From JAIYDJ01 sp031400505 (GTDB lineage Bacteria; Pseudomonadota; Alphaproteobacteria; Rhodobacterales; Rhodobacteraceae), in assembly GCA_031400505.1 (NCBI GenBank), contig JANNPZ010000084.1, positions 1 through 64,000 on the forward strand: a stretch of 64,000 bases of DNA, given 5' to 3'. The notes beneath the pieces were generated by a model. It worked only from the letters and a program-made list of their open reading frames with translations. It was not told the DNA's origin and searched no databases. How positions within the stretch are numbered: position 1 is the first letter of the stretch; each line of letters begins with the position of its first letter. Positions 34,863 through 44,264 of the stretch are shown here, piece after piece. Position numbers and translations under genes: made by a program.

Positions 34863-36773
34863 TTACCGCGCAAGGATCGCCGCGACGATTTTTTCAGCGG
34901 CATCTTCTGCCGACAGCACCACGGTATCCACCACGATCTCGGGCGATTGAGGCGCTTCGTAGGGGCTGTCGATCCCGGTAAAGTTCTTCAAGGTCCCGGC
35001 GCGCGCCTTCTTGTAAAGCCCCTTCACATCGCGCGCCTCGGCCACGGCAAGTGGCGTGTCGACATGCACCTCGATGAACTCGCCCTCAACCATCAGCTCG
35101 CGCACCATCCGGCGTTCGGCCTGAAACGGCGAGATGAACGCCGTCAGCACGATCAGCCCCGCATCCGCCATCAGCTTGGCCACCTCGCCCACCCGGCGGA
35201 TGTTTTCCACCCGGTCGGCATCGGTAAAGCCCAGATCGCGGTTCAACCCGTGGCGCACGTTGTCGCCGTCCAGCAGATAAGTATGCCGCCCAAGCGCGTG
35301 CAGCTTCTTTTCAACCAGATTGGCAATCGTCGATTTGCCCGACCCCGACAGGCCGGTAAACCAGACCACGCCCGGCTTTTGCCCCTTCAGATCGGCATGA
35401 GCGTCACGGTCCACCGTCAGTGCCTGCCAGTGGATGTTCTGGCTGCGGCGCAGGGCAAAGCGGATCATCCCCGCCGCCACGGTCGCATTGCTGATCCGGT
35501 CGATCAGGATAAAGCCGCCCAGATCGGGGTTGTCGGCATACGCCTCGAACGGGATTGGGCGGTCGGTGGCGATGTTCACCACGCCGATGGCGTTCAGCCG
35601 CAGCGTCTTTGCTGCCAGATGCTCCAGCGTGTTGACGTTGACCTCATACTTCGGCTCGGTGACCGAAGCCGTCACCGTCTGCGTGCCGATCTTCAAAAGG
35701 TACGGCCGACCCGGAAGCATCTCTGCCTCGTCCATCCACACCAGCGTCGCCTCGAACTGATCCGCCACTTCGCAAGGCGCATCGGCAATCGTGATCACAT
35801 CGCCGCGCGAACAATCCACCTCGTCGGCAAAGGTCAGCGTGACCGACTGCCCGGCCACCGCGACATCCAGATCGCCGTCCAGCGTCACGATGGATTTGAC
35901 AGTTGTGGTCTTGCCGGACGGCAACACCCGGATCGCATCGCCGGGCCGAACCACGCCCGCGCCGATCTGCCCGGCAAAGCCGCGGAAATCGAGGTTGGGC
36001 CGGTTCACCCACTGCACCGGCATGCGGAACGGGCGGTCGATCATCCGGCTGTTGTTGACGGGTGCTGTTTCCAGATGTTCCAACAGCGACGGCCCGGTGT
36101 ACCAAGGCATTTCCGGGCTATGGGCGATCATGTTGTCGCCCTTCAGGCCCGACAGCGGGATCGCCAGAAACTCGGGCAACCCGATCTGTTTTGCAAAGGC
36201 GGTGTAGTCGCGCACGATCTCGTTGAACCGGTCCTGGCCGTAGCCGACCAGATCCATCTTGTTGACCGCCAGCACGATGTTGCGGATGCCCAGCAGGTTG
36301 ACCAGATACGAATGCCGCCGCGTCTGGGTCAGCACCCCCTGCCGTGCGTCGATCAGAATAACCGCCAGATCGGCGGTTGACGCGCCGGTGACCATGTTGC
36401 GGGTGTATTGCTCGTGGCCGGGCGTGTCAGCCACGATGAACTTGCGCGCGGTGGTGGCAAAGAACCTGTAGGCCACGTCGATGGTGATGCCCTGCTCGCG
36501 CTCTGCAGCCAGTCCGTCAACCAGCAGGGCAAAGTCGATCTCGCCGCCTTGGGTGCCGACCGATTTGCTGTCATGTTCAAGGCTGGCAAGCTGATCCTCA
36601 AAGATCATCTTGGTGTCGTATAGAAGCCGCCCGATCAGGGTCGATTTGCCGTCATCCACCGATCCGCAGGTGATGAACCGCAGCATGGTCTTGTGCTGGT
36701 GCTGGTGCAGATAGGCGTCGATGTCGTCTGCGATCAACTGGTCGGTCACATAAATGGGGTTCTCGACAGACAT
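34863..36773 (-). CDS. cysN: Sulfate adenylyltransferase GTPase subunit fused to APS kinase
   Basis: A 636-residue CysNC protein. The N-terminal part is an elongation-factor-like GTPase with GSVDDGKS (37-44), DTPGHEQY and NKMD motifs. It drives ATP sulfurylase when paired with CysD. The C-terminal part is APS kinase, with GLSGSGKS near residue 475 and DGDNVRHGLN. It phosphorylates APS to PAPS. Together the subunits turn sulfate into APS and PAPS in the cytoplasm, for sulfite production and for sulfotransferases. The gene begins one base after the cysD stop. It lies 252 bases from the HlyD-like gene on the same strand; that gap holds no recognised gene. Confidence 0.96.
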   Translation of the reverse strand: MSVENPIYVTDQLIADDIDAYLHQHQHKTMLRFITCGSVDDGKSTLIGRLLYDTKMIFEDQLASLEHDSKSVGTQGGEIDFALLVDGLAAEREQGITIDVAYRFFATTARKFIVADTPGHEQYTRNMVTGASTADLAVILIDARQGVLTQTRRHSYLVNLLGIRNIVLAVNKMDLVGYGQDRFNEIVRDYTAFAKQIGLPEFLAIPLSGLKGDNMIAHSPEMPWYTGPSLLEHLETAPVNNSRMIDRPFRMPVQWVNRPNLDFRGFAGQIGAGVVRPGDAIRVLPSGKTTTVKSIVTLDGDLDVAVAGQSVTLTFADEVDCSRGDVITIADAPCEVADQFEATLVWMDEAEMLPGRPYLLKIGTQTVTASVTEPKYEVNVNTLEHLAAKTLRLNAIGVVNIATDRPIPFEAYADNPDLGGFILIDRISNATVAAGMIRFALRRSQNIHWQALTVDRDAHADLKGQKPGVVWFTGLSGSGKSTIANLVEKKLHALGRHTYLLDGDNVRHGLNRDLGFTDADRVENIRRVGEVAKLMADAGLIVLTAFISPFQAERRMVRELMVEGEFIEVHVDTPLAVAEARDVKGLYKKARAGTLKNFTGIDSPYEAPQSPEIVVDTVVLSAEDAAEKIVAAILAR

Positions 36774-36774
36774 C

Positions 36775-37710
36775 TCAGAAATACCCTTCCTGCTTTTTCT
36801 TCTCCATCGACGCGGCCTGATCGTGGTCGATGGCGCGGCCCTGCCGTTCGGATGTGGTGGTCAGCAGCATTTCCTGAATGACTTCCGGCAGGGTCTTGGC
36901 GTTCGATTCCACCGCCCCCGACAACGGATAACAGCCCAAGGTGCGGAACCGGATCGACTTCATCTGCGGCACCTCGCCGGGGGCCAGCGGCATGCGGTCA
37001 TCATCGACCATGATCAACAACCCGTTCCGCTCGACCACCGGGCGCATCTCGCTCAGGTAAAGCGGCACGATGGGGATGTTTTCCAGATGGATGTATTGCC
37101 AGATGTCCAGCTCGGTCCAGTTCGAGATCGGGAAGACCCGGATCGATTCCGTCTTCGATTTGCGGGTGTTGTATTGCTTCCACAACTCGGGGCGCTGGTT
37201 CTTCGGGTCCCAGCGGAAATTGGCCGACCGAAAGGAAAACACCCGTTCCTTGGCGCGGGATTTCTCTTCGTCCCGCCGCGCGCCGCCAAAGGCCACGTCG
37301 AAATTCCACTTGGTCAGCGCCTGCTTCAACCCTTCGGTCTTCCACATGTCAGTATGCAGTGAGCCATGATCGAACGGGTTGATGCCTTTTTCCTTGGCCT
37401 CGGGGTTCTGGTAGATCAGCAAGTCCATCCCGGCGTCCGCGGCGGCCTGTGCGCGCATCTCGTACATCGCGCGGAACTTCCACGTCGTATCGACATGCAG
37501 CAGCGGAAACGGCGGCGGGGCGGGGTAGAACGCCTTCTTGGCCAGATGCAGCATACAGGCACTGTCCTTGCCGACGGAATAAAGCATCACCGGATTGTCG
37601 GCATTGGCCACCACTTCGCGCATGATGTGGATGCTTTCCGCTTCCAGACGCTGCAAATGGGTCAGCGTTGCGGCGTCTGTGGGCAAGGACGAGGCGACAG
37701 GCAAAGTCAT
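36775..37710 (-). CDS. cysD: Sulfate adenylyltransferase small subunit
   Basis: A 311-residue CysD of normal length, in the PP-loop ATP pyrophosphatase family. YSVGKDS near residues 44-50 is the phosphate loop, followed by HVDTTWKF and FDVAFGGARRDEEKSRAKER. It makes APS from ATP and sulfate together with CysN. It is first in a two-gene operon. The upstream 372 bases are shared with the divergent 3-hydroxybutyrate dehydrogenase gene and should hold its promoter. Confidence 0.96.
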   Translation of the reverse strand: MTLPVASSLPTDAATLTHLQRLEAESIHIMREVVANADNPVMLYSVGKDSACMLHLAKKAFYPAPPPFPLLHVDTTWKFRAMYEMRAQAAADAGMDLLIYQNPEAKEKGINPFDHGSLHTDMWKTEGLKQALTKWNFDVAFGGARRDEEKSRAKERVFSFRSANFRWDPKNQRPELWKQYNTRKSKTESIRVFPISNWTELDIWQYIHLENIPIVPLYLSEMRPVVERNGLLIMVDDDRMPLAPGEVPQMKSIRFRTLGCYPLSGAVESNAKTLPEVIQEMLLTTTSERQGRAIDHDQAASMEKKKQEGYF

Positions 37711-38082
37711 CGGGGCACACTTTCAATGGATCGCCGCCCCGATTGCAGATTTTGCGGCAGAATCCAAGCAGGGTTGCGCAGTTTGCTGATGCAGTTTCTT
37801 TAAATGCGACACATTCACCGCAAGGTTTGACCCGGCATGTGCGGCGCGCGTCGTCATGCAAAACGGCTATTGAACCGATGCGACCGGTCCGGCGGGATTG
37901 GTGGCATCTAATCCGCATGCAGATCAGTCGGTTATGGCGTGGTCTACTAGCTACAATATGCAGGCCGTCCAGTTCGTAGCCCGGCCTTGCGCGGCGCTCG
38001 AAATTTCACACGTTGACCGCTGGATCTGTTTTGACTGGACGAACAGAGGCCGGCCTTCGCTCCAACTATGAAAGGACACATC
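37711..38082. other. Divergent intergenic region, no gene seen
   Basis: 372 bases between cysD and bdhA. It must hold two divergent promoters. No RNA gene, repeat or convincing small coding sequence was found, and no -35/-10 pair stands out. Confidence 0.5.
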
Positions 38083-38862
38083 GTGACGACTAGCCTTGAC
38101 GGTCTTGTTGCCCTGGTGACCGGATCAACCAGCGGCATCGGTCTGGGAATTGCGCAGGTCCTTGTGACCCACGGGGCAAAAGTGATCCTGAACGGGATCG
38201 AGCCCGCAGCGCAAGGCGCGCAAATCGCAGCGCAATTTGGTGACAAGGCCGTGTATCTGCACGCCGACCTGTCGCGCACCGCCGCAGTGGAAGCCCTGAT
38301 GGCGCAGGCTGAAGCTGCTTTCGGGCGGCTCGACATTCTGGTGAACAACGCAGGGATCCAGCACGTCGCGCCACTGGCCGAATTTCCGCCAGAGAAGTAC
38401 GATCTGATCATCGCGCTGAACCAAAGCTCGGTATTTCACACCACGCGGCTGGCCCTGCCGATGATGCGCAAACTGGGGCGCGGACGGATCATCAACATCG
38501 CCTCTGCGCATGGCTTGGTCGCCTCGCCCTTCAAATCGGCCTATGTTGCAGCCAAACATGCCGTCATTGGATTGACCAAAGTGACCGCGCTGGAAGTGGC
38601 CGAAGAAAACATCACCGCCAACGCAATCTGCCCCGGATATGTGCTGACGCCGCTGGTCGAGGCGCAAATCGACGCGCAGGCGGCGGCGCATGGAATTGCA
38701 CGTGAGGCCGTGATCCGCGACGTCCTGCTGGCCCAGCAACCCAACAAGAAATTCGCCACCGTGGCCGAAATCGGCGCGCTGACCGCGTTTCTGGCCTCTG
38801 ACGCTGCAGCCTCGATCACCGGAACAGCTTTGCCGGTCGATGGTGGCTGGACAGCCCACTAG
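38083..38862 (+). CDS. bdhA: 3-hydroxybutyrate dehydrogenase
   Basis: A 259-residue classical SDR that interconverts 3-hydroxybutyrate and acetoacetate with NAD in polyhydroxybutyrate and ketone-body metabolism. It shows GSTSGIG near the N-terminus, NNAG, Ser in NIASAHG, and the catalytic YVAAK. LAQQPNKKFAT and the ending VDGGWTAH are typical of bacterial BdhA. A GTG at 38083 is preferred to the ATG at 38068 because AAGGA lies seven bases before it and the length then matches the family. It lies ten bases from the patatin gene, forming an operon. Confidence 0.92.
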   Translation: MTTSLDGLVALVTGSTSGIGLGIAQVLVTHGAKVILNGIEPAAQGAQIAAQFGDKAVYLHADLSRTAAVEALMAQAEAAFGRLDILVNNAGIQHVAPLAEFPPEKYDLIIALNQSSVFHTTRLALPMMRKLGRGRIINIASAHGLVASPFKSAYVAAKHAVIGLTKVTALEVAEENITANAICPGYVLTPLVEAQIDAQAAAHGIAREAVIRDVLLAQQPNKKFATVAEIGALTAFLASDAAASITGTALPVDGGWTAH

Positions 38863-38872
38863 GAGAATGGTC

Positions 38873-40024
38873 ATGGCCCCCAGACCCCCCAAACCTGCAA
38901 ACCCCCTTGCCGGGCATGGCCAGATCATCCTGGTGTTTCAGGGCGGTGGCGCCCTGGGCGCCTATCAGGCCGGTGTCTACGAAGCGCTGCACGAGGCGGG
39001 GATCGAGCCTGACTGGATCATCGGCACCTCGATCGGCGCGATCAACGCGGGCATCATCGCGGGCAACCACCCCGCAGATCGGGTGGATCGCCTGCGCGCG
39101 TTCTGGGAACGGGTGCGCCACCCGGCCCCGGTCACCGCGATGTCATCGCTGCCGTTCCTGGGCGGCACTTTTGCCGCGATGAACGCGATCACTTCCGGTC
39201 TGCCGGGGTTCTTTGCGCCCAACCCGATGGCCTTCATGGGCCCCAAAATGCCGCTCGGCCCCGACGAGGCCGGATATTACAGCACCGCGCCTTTGCTGAG
39301 GACACTCGAAGGTTTGATCGACCCCGCCCTCCTCAACCGGCAAACCCCGCGGGTCACATTCGGCGCAGCCAACGTCTCGTCGGGCGAGATGCGCTATTTC
39401 GACTCGCGGACAGATGAATTGACCCTCCGCCACATCCTCGCCTCGGGGGCCCTGCCACCCGCCTTCCCGGCGATCCGGATCGACGGAGAGCTTTTCTGGG
39501 ACGGCGGCATCCTGTCGAATACCCCGGTCGAGGTTGTGTTCGACGACAACCCACGCAAATCCGGCATCGTCTTTGCCGTTCACCTGTGGCGTCGTCAGGG
39601 CGAAGAACCAGGCAGCATCTGGGACGTCGCCAACCGCGAGAAAGACCTGCAATACGCCAGCCGCGCGATGAACCAGATCAAGCGTCAGCGTCAGTTGCAC
39701 AAGATGCGGCACGTCATTGCCGAATTGGTCGCCAAACTGCCGCCTGAGTCGCGCAATTCCAACGAAGTCAAGGCCCTGGCCGGCTATGGCTGCAAGACGC
39801 AGATGCATGTGGTTCGCCTGCTCGCCCCCCGCCTGAAGAACGAAGACCACACCAAGGACATCGACTTTTCACCTGCCGGGATTTCGGCCCGCTGGGCGGC
39901 GGGTCTGGCCGACATGCGCGAAACGCTGGCCGACCGGCCCTGGGACGCCCCCCATGACCCGCACGAAGGCTTGGTGCTGCACAACCGCGCCCGCAGCCCG
40001 ATCACCAACGAACAGGAAGAATGA
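38873..40024 (+). CDS. Patatin-like phospholipase
   Basis: A 383-residue patatin-family hydrolase. The oxyanion hole FQGGGALGAYQ, the nucleophile GTSIG and the catalytic Asp in DGG complete the Ser-Asp dyad. No signal peptide is visible. Such proteins often neighbour bdhA in alphaproteobacteria, and roles in lipid or PHB-granule turnover have been proposed. AGGAG lies seven bases before the ATG at 38873; a second ATG two codons earlier is too close to it. The stop overlaps the start of the next gene. A paralogue lies at 44265-45443. Confidence 0.9.
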   Translation: MAPRPPKPANPLAGHGQIILVFQGGGALGAYQAGVYEALHEAGIEPDWIIGTSIGAINAGIIAGNHPADRVDRLRAFWERVRHPAPVTAMSSLPFLGGTFAAMNAITSGLPGFFAPNPMAFMGPKMPLGPDEAGYYSTAPLLRTLEGLIDPALLNRQTPRVTFGAANVSSGEMRYFDSRTDELTLRHILASGALPPAFPAIRIDGELFWDGGILSNTPVEVVFDDNPRKSGIVFAVHLWRRQGEEPGSIWDVANREKDLQYASRAMNQIKRQRQLHKMRHVIAELVAKLPPESRNSNEVKALAGYGCKTQMHVVRLLAPRLKNEDHTKDIDFSPAGISARWAAGLADMRETLADRPWDAPHDPHEGLVLHNRARSPITNEQEE

Positions 40025-40482
40025 TGCGCAGACTTTTGCCGATTGTGCTGGCGCTGGCCCTGTCCGGCCTCCTGCTGTCCGGTCCTGCCAAGGCCGACCC
40101 GCAACAAGACATCCGCGCTCTCTATGCGGCCTTTGTGGCGGCGCAAAACGCCCATGACATTGACGCCGTGCGTCCACTTCTGTCGGATCGCCCGGATTTC
40201 CTGTGGATTTCCGATGGCCGTCCGGTCTGGGGCCGCGAGGCAATGCTGGATCGGATGGCGGAATTTCAAAGGGCCGAGGTCTGGCAGGTCATCCCAGAGT
40301 ATGAAGCCTCGCAAGTGATCCTGCTGGATGCCGATTCGGCGGTGTTTCATCTGCCACTGGTTCTTATCCTTGGCACCAAAGCCAAGCCCGCCGAACTGCC
40401 TTGGCTGGTCGAGGTGATCTGCCAGAAAGAAACCACCGGCTGGCGAATTGTCGGGCTTTACACCGCGCAAGACAAGCGCTGA
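40021..40482 (+). CDS. Exported SnoaL/NTF2-like (DUF4440-type) protein
   Basis: A 153-residue protein with a clear signal peptide (MMRRLLPIVLALALSG, cleavage near the A-D junction at 26). The mature part has the NTF2-like cone-fold pattern: a helix with DIRALYAAFVAAQNAHD, DRPDFLWIS, and late strands ending WRIVGLYTAQ. The family includes small-molecule isomerases and many uncharacterised exported proteins, so function cannot be assigned. It overlaps the patatin gene by four bases and is probably translated with it. After it come 310 bases without a gene. Confidence 0.78.
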   Translation: MMRRLLPIVLALALSGLLLSGPAKADPQQDIRALYAAFVAAQNAHDIDAVRPLLSDRPDFLWISDGRPVWGREAMLDRMAEFQRAEVWQVIPEYEASQVILLDADSAVFHLPLVLILGTKAKPAELPWLVEVICQKETTGWRIVGLYTAQDKR

Positions 40483-40792
40483 GGCAACTGCAGGGCTTCG
40501 CTGAATCGGACTGGTCAACGGGTCCATTTGGCATGCAATCTCAAGGTCATCCGATAGCGGGCCGCCGCGCATCCTTGCCATCCGATATTGACAGACGTTC
40601 TTGCCCTGCCCAAGGTATGCCCAGTCAAGTGTGGGGTGTTGCAGGGTTGCAGCGATTCAATCTGACAATCGTCCATCGGCATGGCTTGGATGTTGCTGAT
40701 GGCAAAGGGGAAAAGGACGTGCGCAAAGATGGGATCAGCGATCACGTTGGGCGCGCTGCGGTGTCCGGCATGTCAAAATAGGGATACTGGCT
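40483..40792. other. Intergenic region, no gene seen
   Basis: 310 bases between the SnoaL-like gene and the LysR gene. Open frames here lack coding character. A promoter for the LysR gene is expected, but none could be pinned down. Confidence 0.45.
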
Positions 40793-41680
40793 TTGGAAAT
40801 CCAACAGATTCGGTATTTTCTGGCCGCCGCGCGGGAACTGAATTTCACTCGCGCAGCGATGAAATGCAACGTCACGCAGCCGTCGCTGACCCGTGCCATC
40901 GGCCTGATGGAGGTTGAACTTGGCGGCGATCTTTTTCGCCGCGAACGCAATCTGACCCACCTGACCGATCTGGGCAATCGCATGCTGCCGCTGATGCAGA
41001 CGTGCATCGATAACGCAGATCAGGCAATGCGGCTGGCCAAGGCAATCAGGGCCAAATCCGTCGTCAGTCTGGAGCTTGGCCTGCGTGACGGCATCCCACT
41101 GGAACCCTTTGTGCCGCATCTGCTGGAACTGGCGCGCGCCTTTCCCGAGTTTGATTTCCGAATCCGGCGTGGCATGCCGGTCGATCTGGAAAACCAGATG
41201 CGCGAAGGAAAGTTGGAAATCCTGCTAGGCCCGCAACCCGAGGCAGGGTGGCAACGGTTCGAGTATTGGCCGCTTTACCGTTGCGAGTACACCCTGGTTT
41301 TGCGCGCCGACCATCCCCTGGCGCGCAAGGATCGAATCTGCCCAGAGGATTTGACGGGAGCCAGCCTGCTGCACCGCCCCGATTGCGGTGTGTCCACCCG
41401 CCTGCGCATGCATCTTGATGAAAGTGGCATTTCTTTGCGCCCGGCACTGGAGTTCGCAAGGGATGACGATCTGATGTCATTTCTTGCGTCGAGCCAGTCC
41501 GTTGCCTATCTGCCGGCCCTGACGCATGCGCGCGCCGGTCTGGTGCGGCGTGATCTGACGGGGCCCGACTTCGGCTTTGACATGTATGCAACCACTGTCA
41601 GCGGCAGGCTGCGCGGTGCCGCTCTCAATCTGTTTCTAACTCAGCTTCGAGCGGCAAACTGGAGCTCGCAAGCCGCCTGA
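40793..41680 (+). CDS. LysR-family transcriptional regulator
   Basis: A 295-residue LysR-type regulator. The N-terminal winged helix-turn-helix is evident in ELNFTRAAMKCNVTQPSLTRAI, followed by the co-inducer domain from about residue 90. The start is TTG at 40793 with AGGGA about nine bases upstream; the frame reads MEIQQIRYF as expected for the family. It converges on the peroxiredoxin-like gene, and the last 40 bases of the two genes overlap tail to tail. Possible targets are the peroxiredoxin-like gene or the cupin-MFS operon, by proximity only. Confidence 0.9.
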   Translation: MEIQQIRYFLAAARELNFTRAAMKCNVTQPSLTRAIGLMEVELGGDLFRRERNLTHLTDLGNRMLPLMQTCIDNADQAMRLAKAIRAKSVVSLELGLRDGIPLEPFVPHLLELARAFPEFDFRIRRGMPVDLENQMREGKLEILLGPQPEAGWQRFEYWPLYRCEYTLVLRADHPLARKDRICPEDLTGASLLHRPDCGVSTRLRMHLDESGISLRPALEFARDDDLMSFLASSQSVAYLPALTHARAGLVRRDLTGPDFGFDMYATTVSGRLRGAALNLFLTQLRAANWSSQAA

Positions 41681-42348
41681 ACAATTGCGCGCGAGTCCAT
41701 TCGCAATCGGGGGTCAGGTTCGACATGGCGTGCGGTGATCACGCCATTTTGCGCCAGCACGAATGACGCGGTGATCGGCATCAGGGAACCATTGCCCAGA
41801 TTTGCCTCTTCCAGATCGACTTGAAGCAGCGACAATTCGTTGCGCAACTGATCATCGACGACATAGCTAAGCCCCAAAACCGTCGAGATGCCAAGCCCGA
41901 CATCGCATAGCACCGGAAAGTCGGCGCCCGCCGCTGCGGCAAGTTTGCCGGCATTTTCGGCATTTTGGGGCGATATCGCGACAATCTGGCAACCGACTGC
42001 CGCCAGCTGAGGGCTGATTTCCGCAAGCGCCGTCATGTTGAGGTGACAGAAATCACACCAGTAGCCGCGATGAAAAGACAGAACCAGCGGCCCGTTTTTC
42101 AGTGCATCTTCCAATCGCCAAAGACGACCCCGCGCGTCGGGCAAGATGAAATCTGGAAAGATCTCTCCGATTTTGGGTATACCGGAAATGGCGTTGCCTG
42201 CATGCAATCGCGCCACCAACTTGTCCATCGCAAGAGTGTAATCTGTCAGGCGCGTGCGGAAATCGTCATCAATCATCCGCAACCGGACAGACAATGGACC
42301 ATCCATTGCTAGGGCCTTACGAGCAGCTTCATTGGGATCGTATTCCAC
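41641..42348 (-). CDS. AhpC/TSA-family peroxiredoxin-like protein
   Basis: A 235-residue thioredoxin-fold protein of the AhpC/TSA type. After an N-terminal helical extension of about 60 residues it shows FPDFILPDARG and the redox motif YWCDFC (Cys98, Cys101). The CxxC is less usual than the VCP motif of standard peroxiredoxins but is known in the alkyl-hydroperoxide-reductase-like subgroup. It likely reduces peroxides or disulfides in the cytoplasm. The start is GTG at 42348 with AAGGA upstream. Its 3' end overlaps the LysR gene on the other strand by 40 bases. Confidence 0.82.
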   Translation of the reverse strand: MEYDPNEAARKALAMDGPLSVRLRMIDDDFRTRLTDYTLAMDKLVARLHAGNAISGIPKIGEIFPDFILPDARGRLWRLEDALKNGPLVLSFHRGYWCDFCHLNMTALAEISPQLAAVGCQIVAISPQNAENAGKLAAAAGADFPVLCDVGLGISTVLGLSYVVDDQLRNELSLLQVDLEEANLGNGSLMPITASFVLAQNGVITARHVEPDPRLRMDSRAIVQAACELQFAARS

Positions 42349-42520
42349 GCCGTATCATCCTTCCCCTGCAAAGTAGCTCACGTGCATAGTTGACCCTCAT
42401 AGAATCGTCATAGCGCAGGTCTATGGAATACAAAGACAAAGGACGTCTGCCGCGCAGCGCTTGCTCAGGCGACACTGCGCGTGCCGAATCGATTTGGCAC
42501 CACTTGAAAAGGAACGTGTC

Positions 42521-43000
42521 ATGAAAACGTCATTCGCTGCAATTCTCAGCTTGGGATTGTTGTCGACCGCGAGCTTTGCCGGACAATGCCCGGAAGATCA
42601 AAAACTGACCGAACCGCGCGAGATTGAAAATGCGCCCGATATCGGTGTGACGCGCCCGGTGCTGCATGAAGTTGATATGACGGGCTGGCGTGGCATGGGC
42701 AACTTTCATCTGCGGATGCGACTGTTGACAGTCGCAGTCGGCGGTGTGGTCCCGACCCATAATCATGAAGATCGCCCGTCAATCGTTTATGTCCTGTCGG
42801 GCGAGATCGTTGAACACACGGAATTCTGTGCCGTGCCCGTGCTGCACAAAACCGGCGAATCCTCGCCCGAGTTTGGCAAAGGTCACAAACATTGGTGGGC
42901 CAATGAGACCGATCAGCCCGTCGTTTTGATTTCGGCGGACGTGATCCCGGTCGCTCCAAAGCCTGCACCGCTTCCGATGCCCGACACGAACATGCCATGA
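42521..43000 (+). CDS. Exported cupin-domain protein
   Basis: A 159-residue protein with a signal peptide (MKTSFAAILSLGLLSTASFA). The mature part is a single cupin barrel with metal-binding His in PTHNHEDRPS and a later His in GKGHKHWW, between which lies IVYVLSGEIVEH. Cupins of this kind bind a metal and small ligands; the reaction is not predictable. AAAGGAA precedes the ATG at 42521. The stop overlaps the start of the MFS transporter gene (ATGA), so the two are translated together and may handle the same compound. Confidence 0.82.
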   Translation: MKTSFAAILSLGLLSTASFAGQCPEDQKLTEPREIENAPDIGVTRPVLHEVDMTGWRGMGNFHLRMRLLTVAVGGVVPTHNHEDRPSIVYVLSGEIVEHTEFCAVPVLHKTGESSPEFGKGHKHWWANETDQPVVLISADVIPVAPKPAPLPMPDTNMP

Positions 43001-44193
43001 CGAGGACCACTGCCGATCCCAGTCCAACCACACGGATCGGCAGTACACTGCAGTTCCTGCTGATCGCGGTGATCGCGTTTCTTACGCTGGTTGATCTTTT
43101 TGCCACACAAGTGATCATCCCCGGCCTGACATTGCGCTATGGTGTGTCACCCGCCGCGATGGGCGCCGCCGTCAGCGCCAGTACCTTCGGCATGGCGTTG
43201 GCGAGCCTTGCAGTGGCGCTGTTTGCCGACCGGATCGACCGGCGCGTGGGGATCGTGGCGGCACTTGCCGTCTTGTCGGTCCCGACGCTTCTTTTGGCTT
43301 GGGCCCCGACGGTGACAGTGTTCGCGGCCCTGCGCGTGGCACAAGGCCTGTGCATGGCTACGGCCTTCAGCCTGACGCTCGCCTATCTGGGAGAGCGGAT
43401 GACGGGGGCCGCCGCGAGCCGGGCGTTCGGGGCCTATGTGACGGGTAATGTGGCGTCCAATCTGATCGGACGGTACGTTGCCTCTGGCGTGGCGGACGAA
43501 TGGGGGATCGACATCAGCTTCTATGTCTTCGCCGTGCTGAACCTCGCCGGGGCTGCGCTGGTGGCCGCCACGATCCACCGCTCGCCCAAGATGAAACAAG
43601 GCGTCGATCACGGGCGTTCACCGTTCACGGCAGTGGCGATGCACCTTGGCAATCAGAAACTGCGCGCGGCGTTTGCGTTCGGGTTCTGCATCCTGTTCGT
43701 GTTCATCGGTGTGTTCACCTATGTGAATTTCGAACTTGGCGGCGCCCGGTTCGGCCTTTCGATGATGGCGCTCGGTTCGGTTTACTTCGTGTTCCTGCCC
43801 TCGATCCTGACCACCGCACAGGCGGGCGCGCTCGCCACGTATATCGGGCTCCGCCGGGCGACCTGGGGCGGGCTGGCGCTGGCGGTGCTGGGGGTCGGCC
43901 TGATGGCGCTGAACTGGCTGCCGGGCGTGTTGCTGGGTATGGCGCTGGTGGCGGTGGGCACGTTTCTGGCCCAGGCGCTTGCGACCGGCTTTGTGTCCCG
44001 CTCCGCAATGGGCGACCGTGCGGCGGCAAGCGGTTTGTATCTGGCCTGCTATTTCTCGGGCGGGCTGATCGGGGCGATCGTGCTGGGGCAAGTCTACACC
44101 GCCTACGGCTGGCTCGCGATGTCGGGATGTGTTGTGGCGGTTCTGGCCGCAGCGGCGGTTTTGGCGCGCGACTTTGATCTGGAAAATGCGTAA
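42997..44193 (+). CDS. Major facilitator superfamily transporter
   Basis: A 398-residue membrane protein with about twelve hydrophobic helices. The first-half loop motif ADRIDRRVG matches the conserved MFS GxxxDRxGRR region. The overall form is that of the drug:H+ antiporter type with an export role, in the inner membrane. It overlaps the exported cupin gene by four bases. The substrate is unknown. It ends about 70 bases before the second patatin gene. Confidence 0.9.
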   Translation: MTRTTADPSPTTRIGSTLQFLLIAVIAFLTLVDLFATQVIIPGLTLRYGVSPAAMGAAVSASTFGMALASLAVALFADRIDRRVGIVAALAVLSVPTLLLAWAPTVTVFAALRVAQGLCMATAFSLTLAYLGERMTGAAASRAFGAYVTGNVASNLIGRYVASGVADEWGIDISFYVFAVLNLAGAALVAATIHRSPKMKQGVDHGRSPFTAVAMHLGNQKLRAAFAFGFCILFVFIGVFTYVNFELGGARFGLSMMALGSVYFVFLPSILTTAQAGALATYIGLRRATWGGLALAVLGVGLMALNWLPGVLLGMALVAVGTFLAQALATGFVSRSAMGDRAAASGLYLACYFSGGLIGAIVLGQVYTAYGWLAMSGCVVAVLAAAAVLARDFDLENA

Positions 44194-44264
44194 AGTCTGA
44201 CGATTCCTGGTTGGGTCGGGGGGCAATTGACGGGACTGACCCGTCTGAAACAAGGAAACGAGTT

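Noticed and set aside
37711..38082. Search for tRNA or small RNA between cysD and bdhA
   Set aside because: No cloverleaf or strong hairpin with T-run was found.
40401..40781. 126-codon plus-strand frame between the SnoaL-like and LysR genes
   Set aside because: It starts inside the SnoaL-like gene in another frame, has shadow-like composition and no ribosome site.
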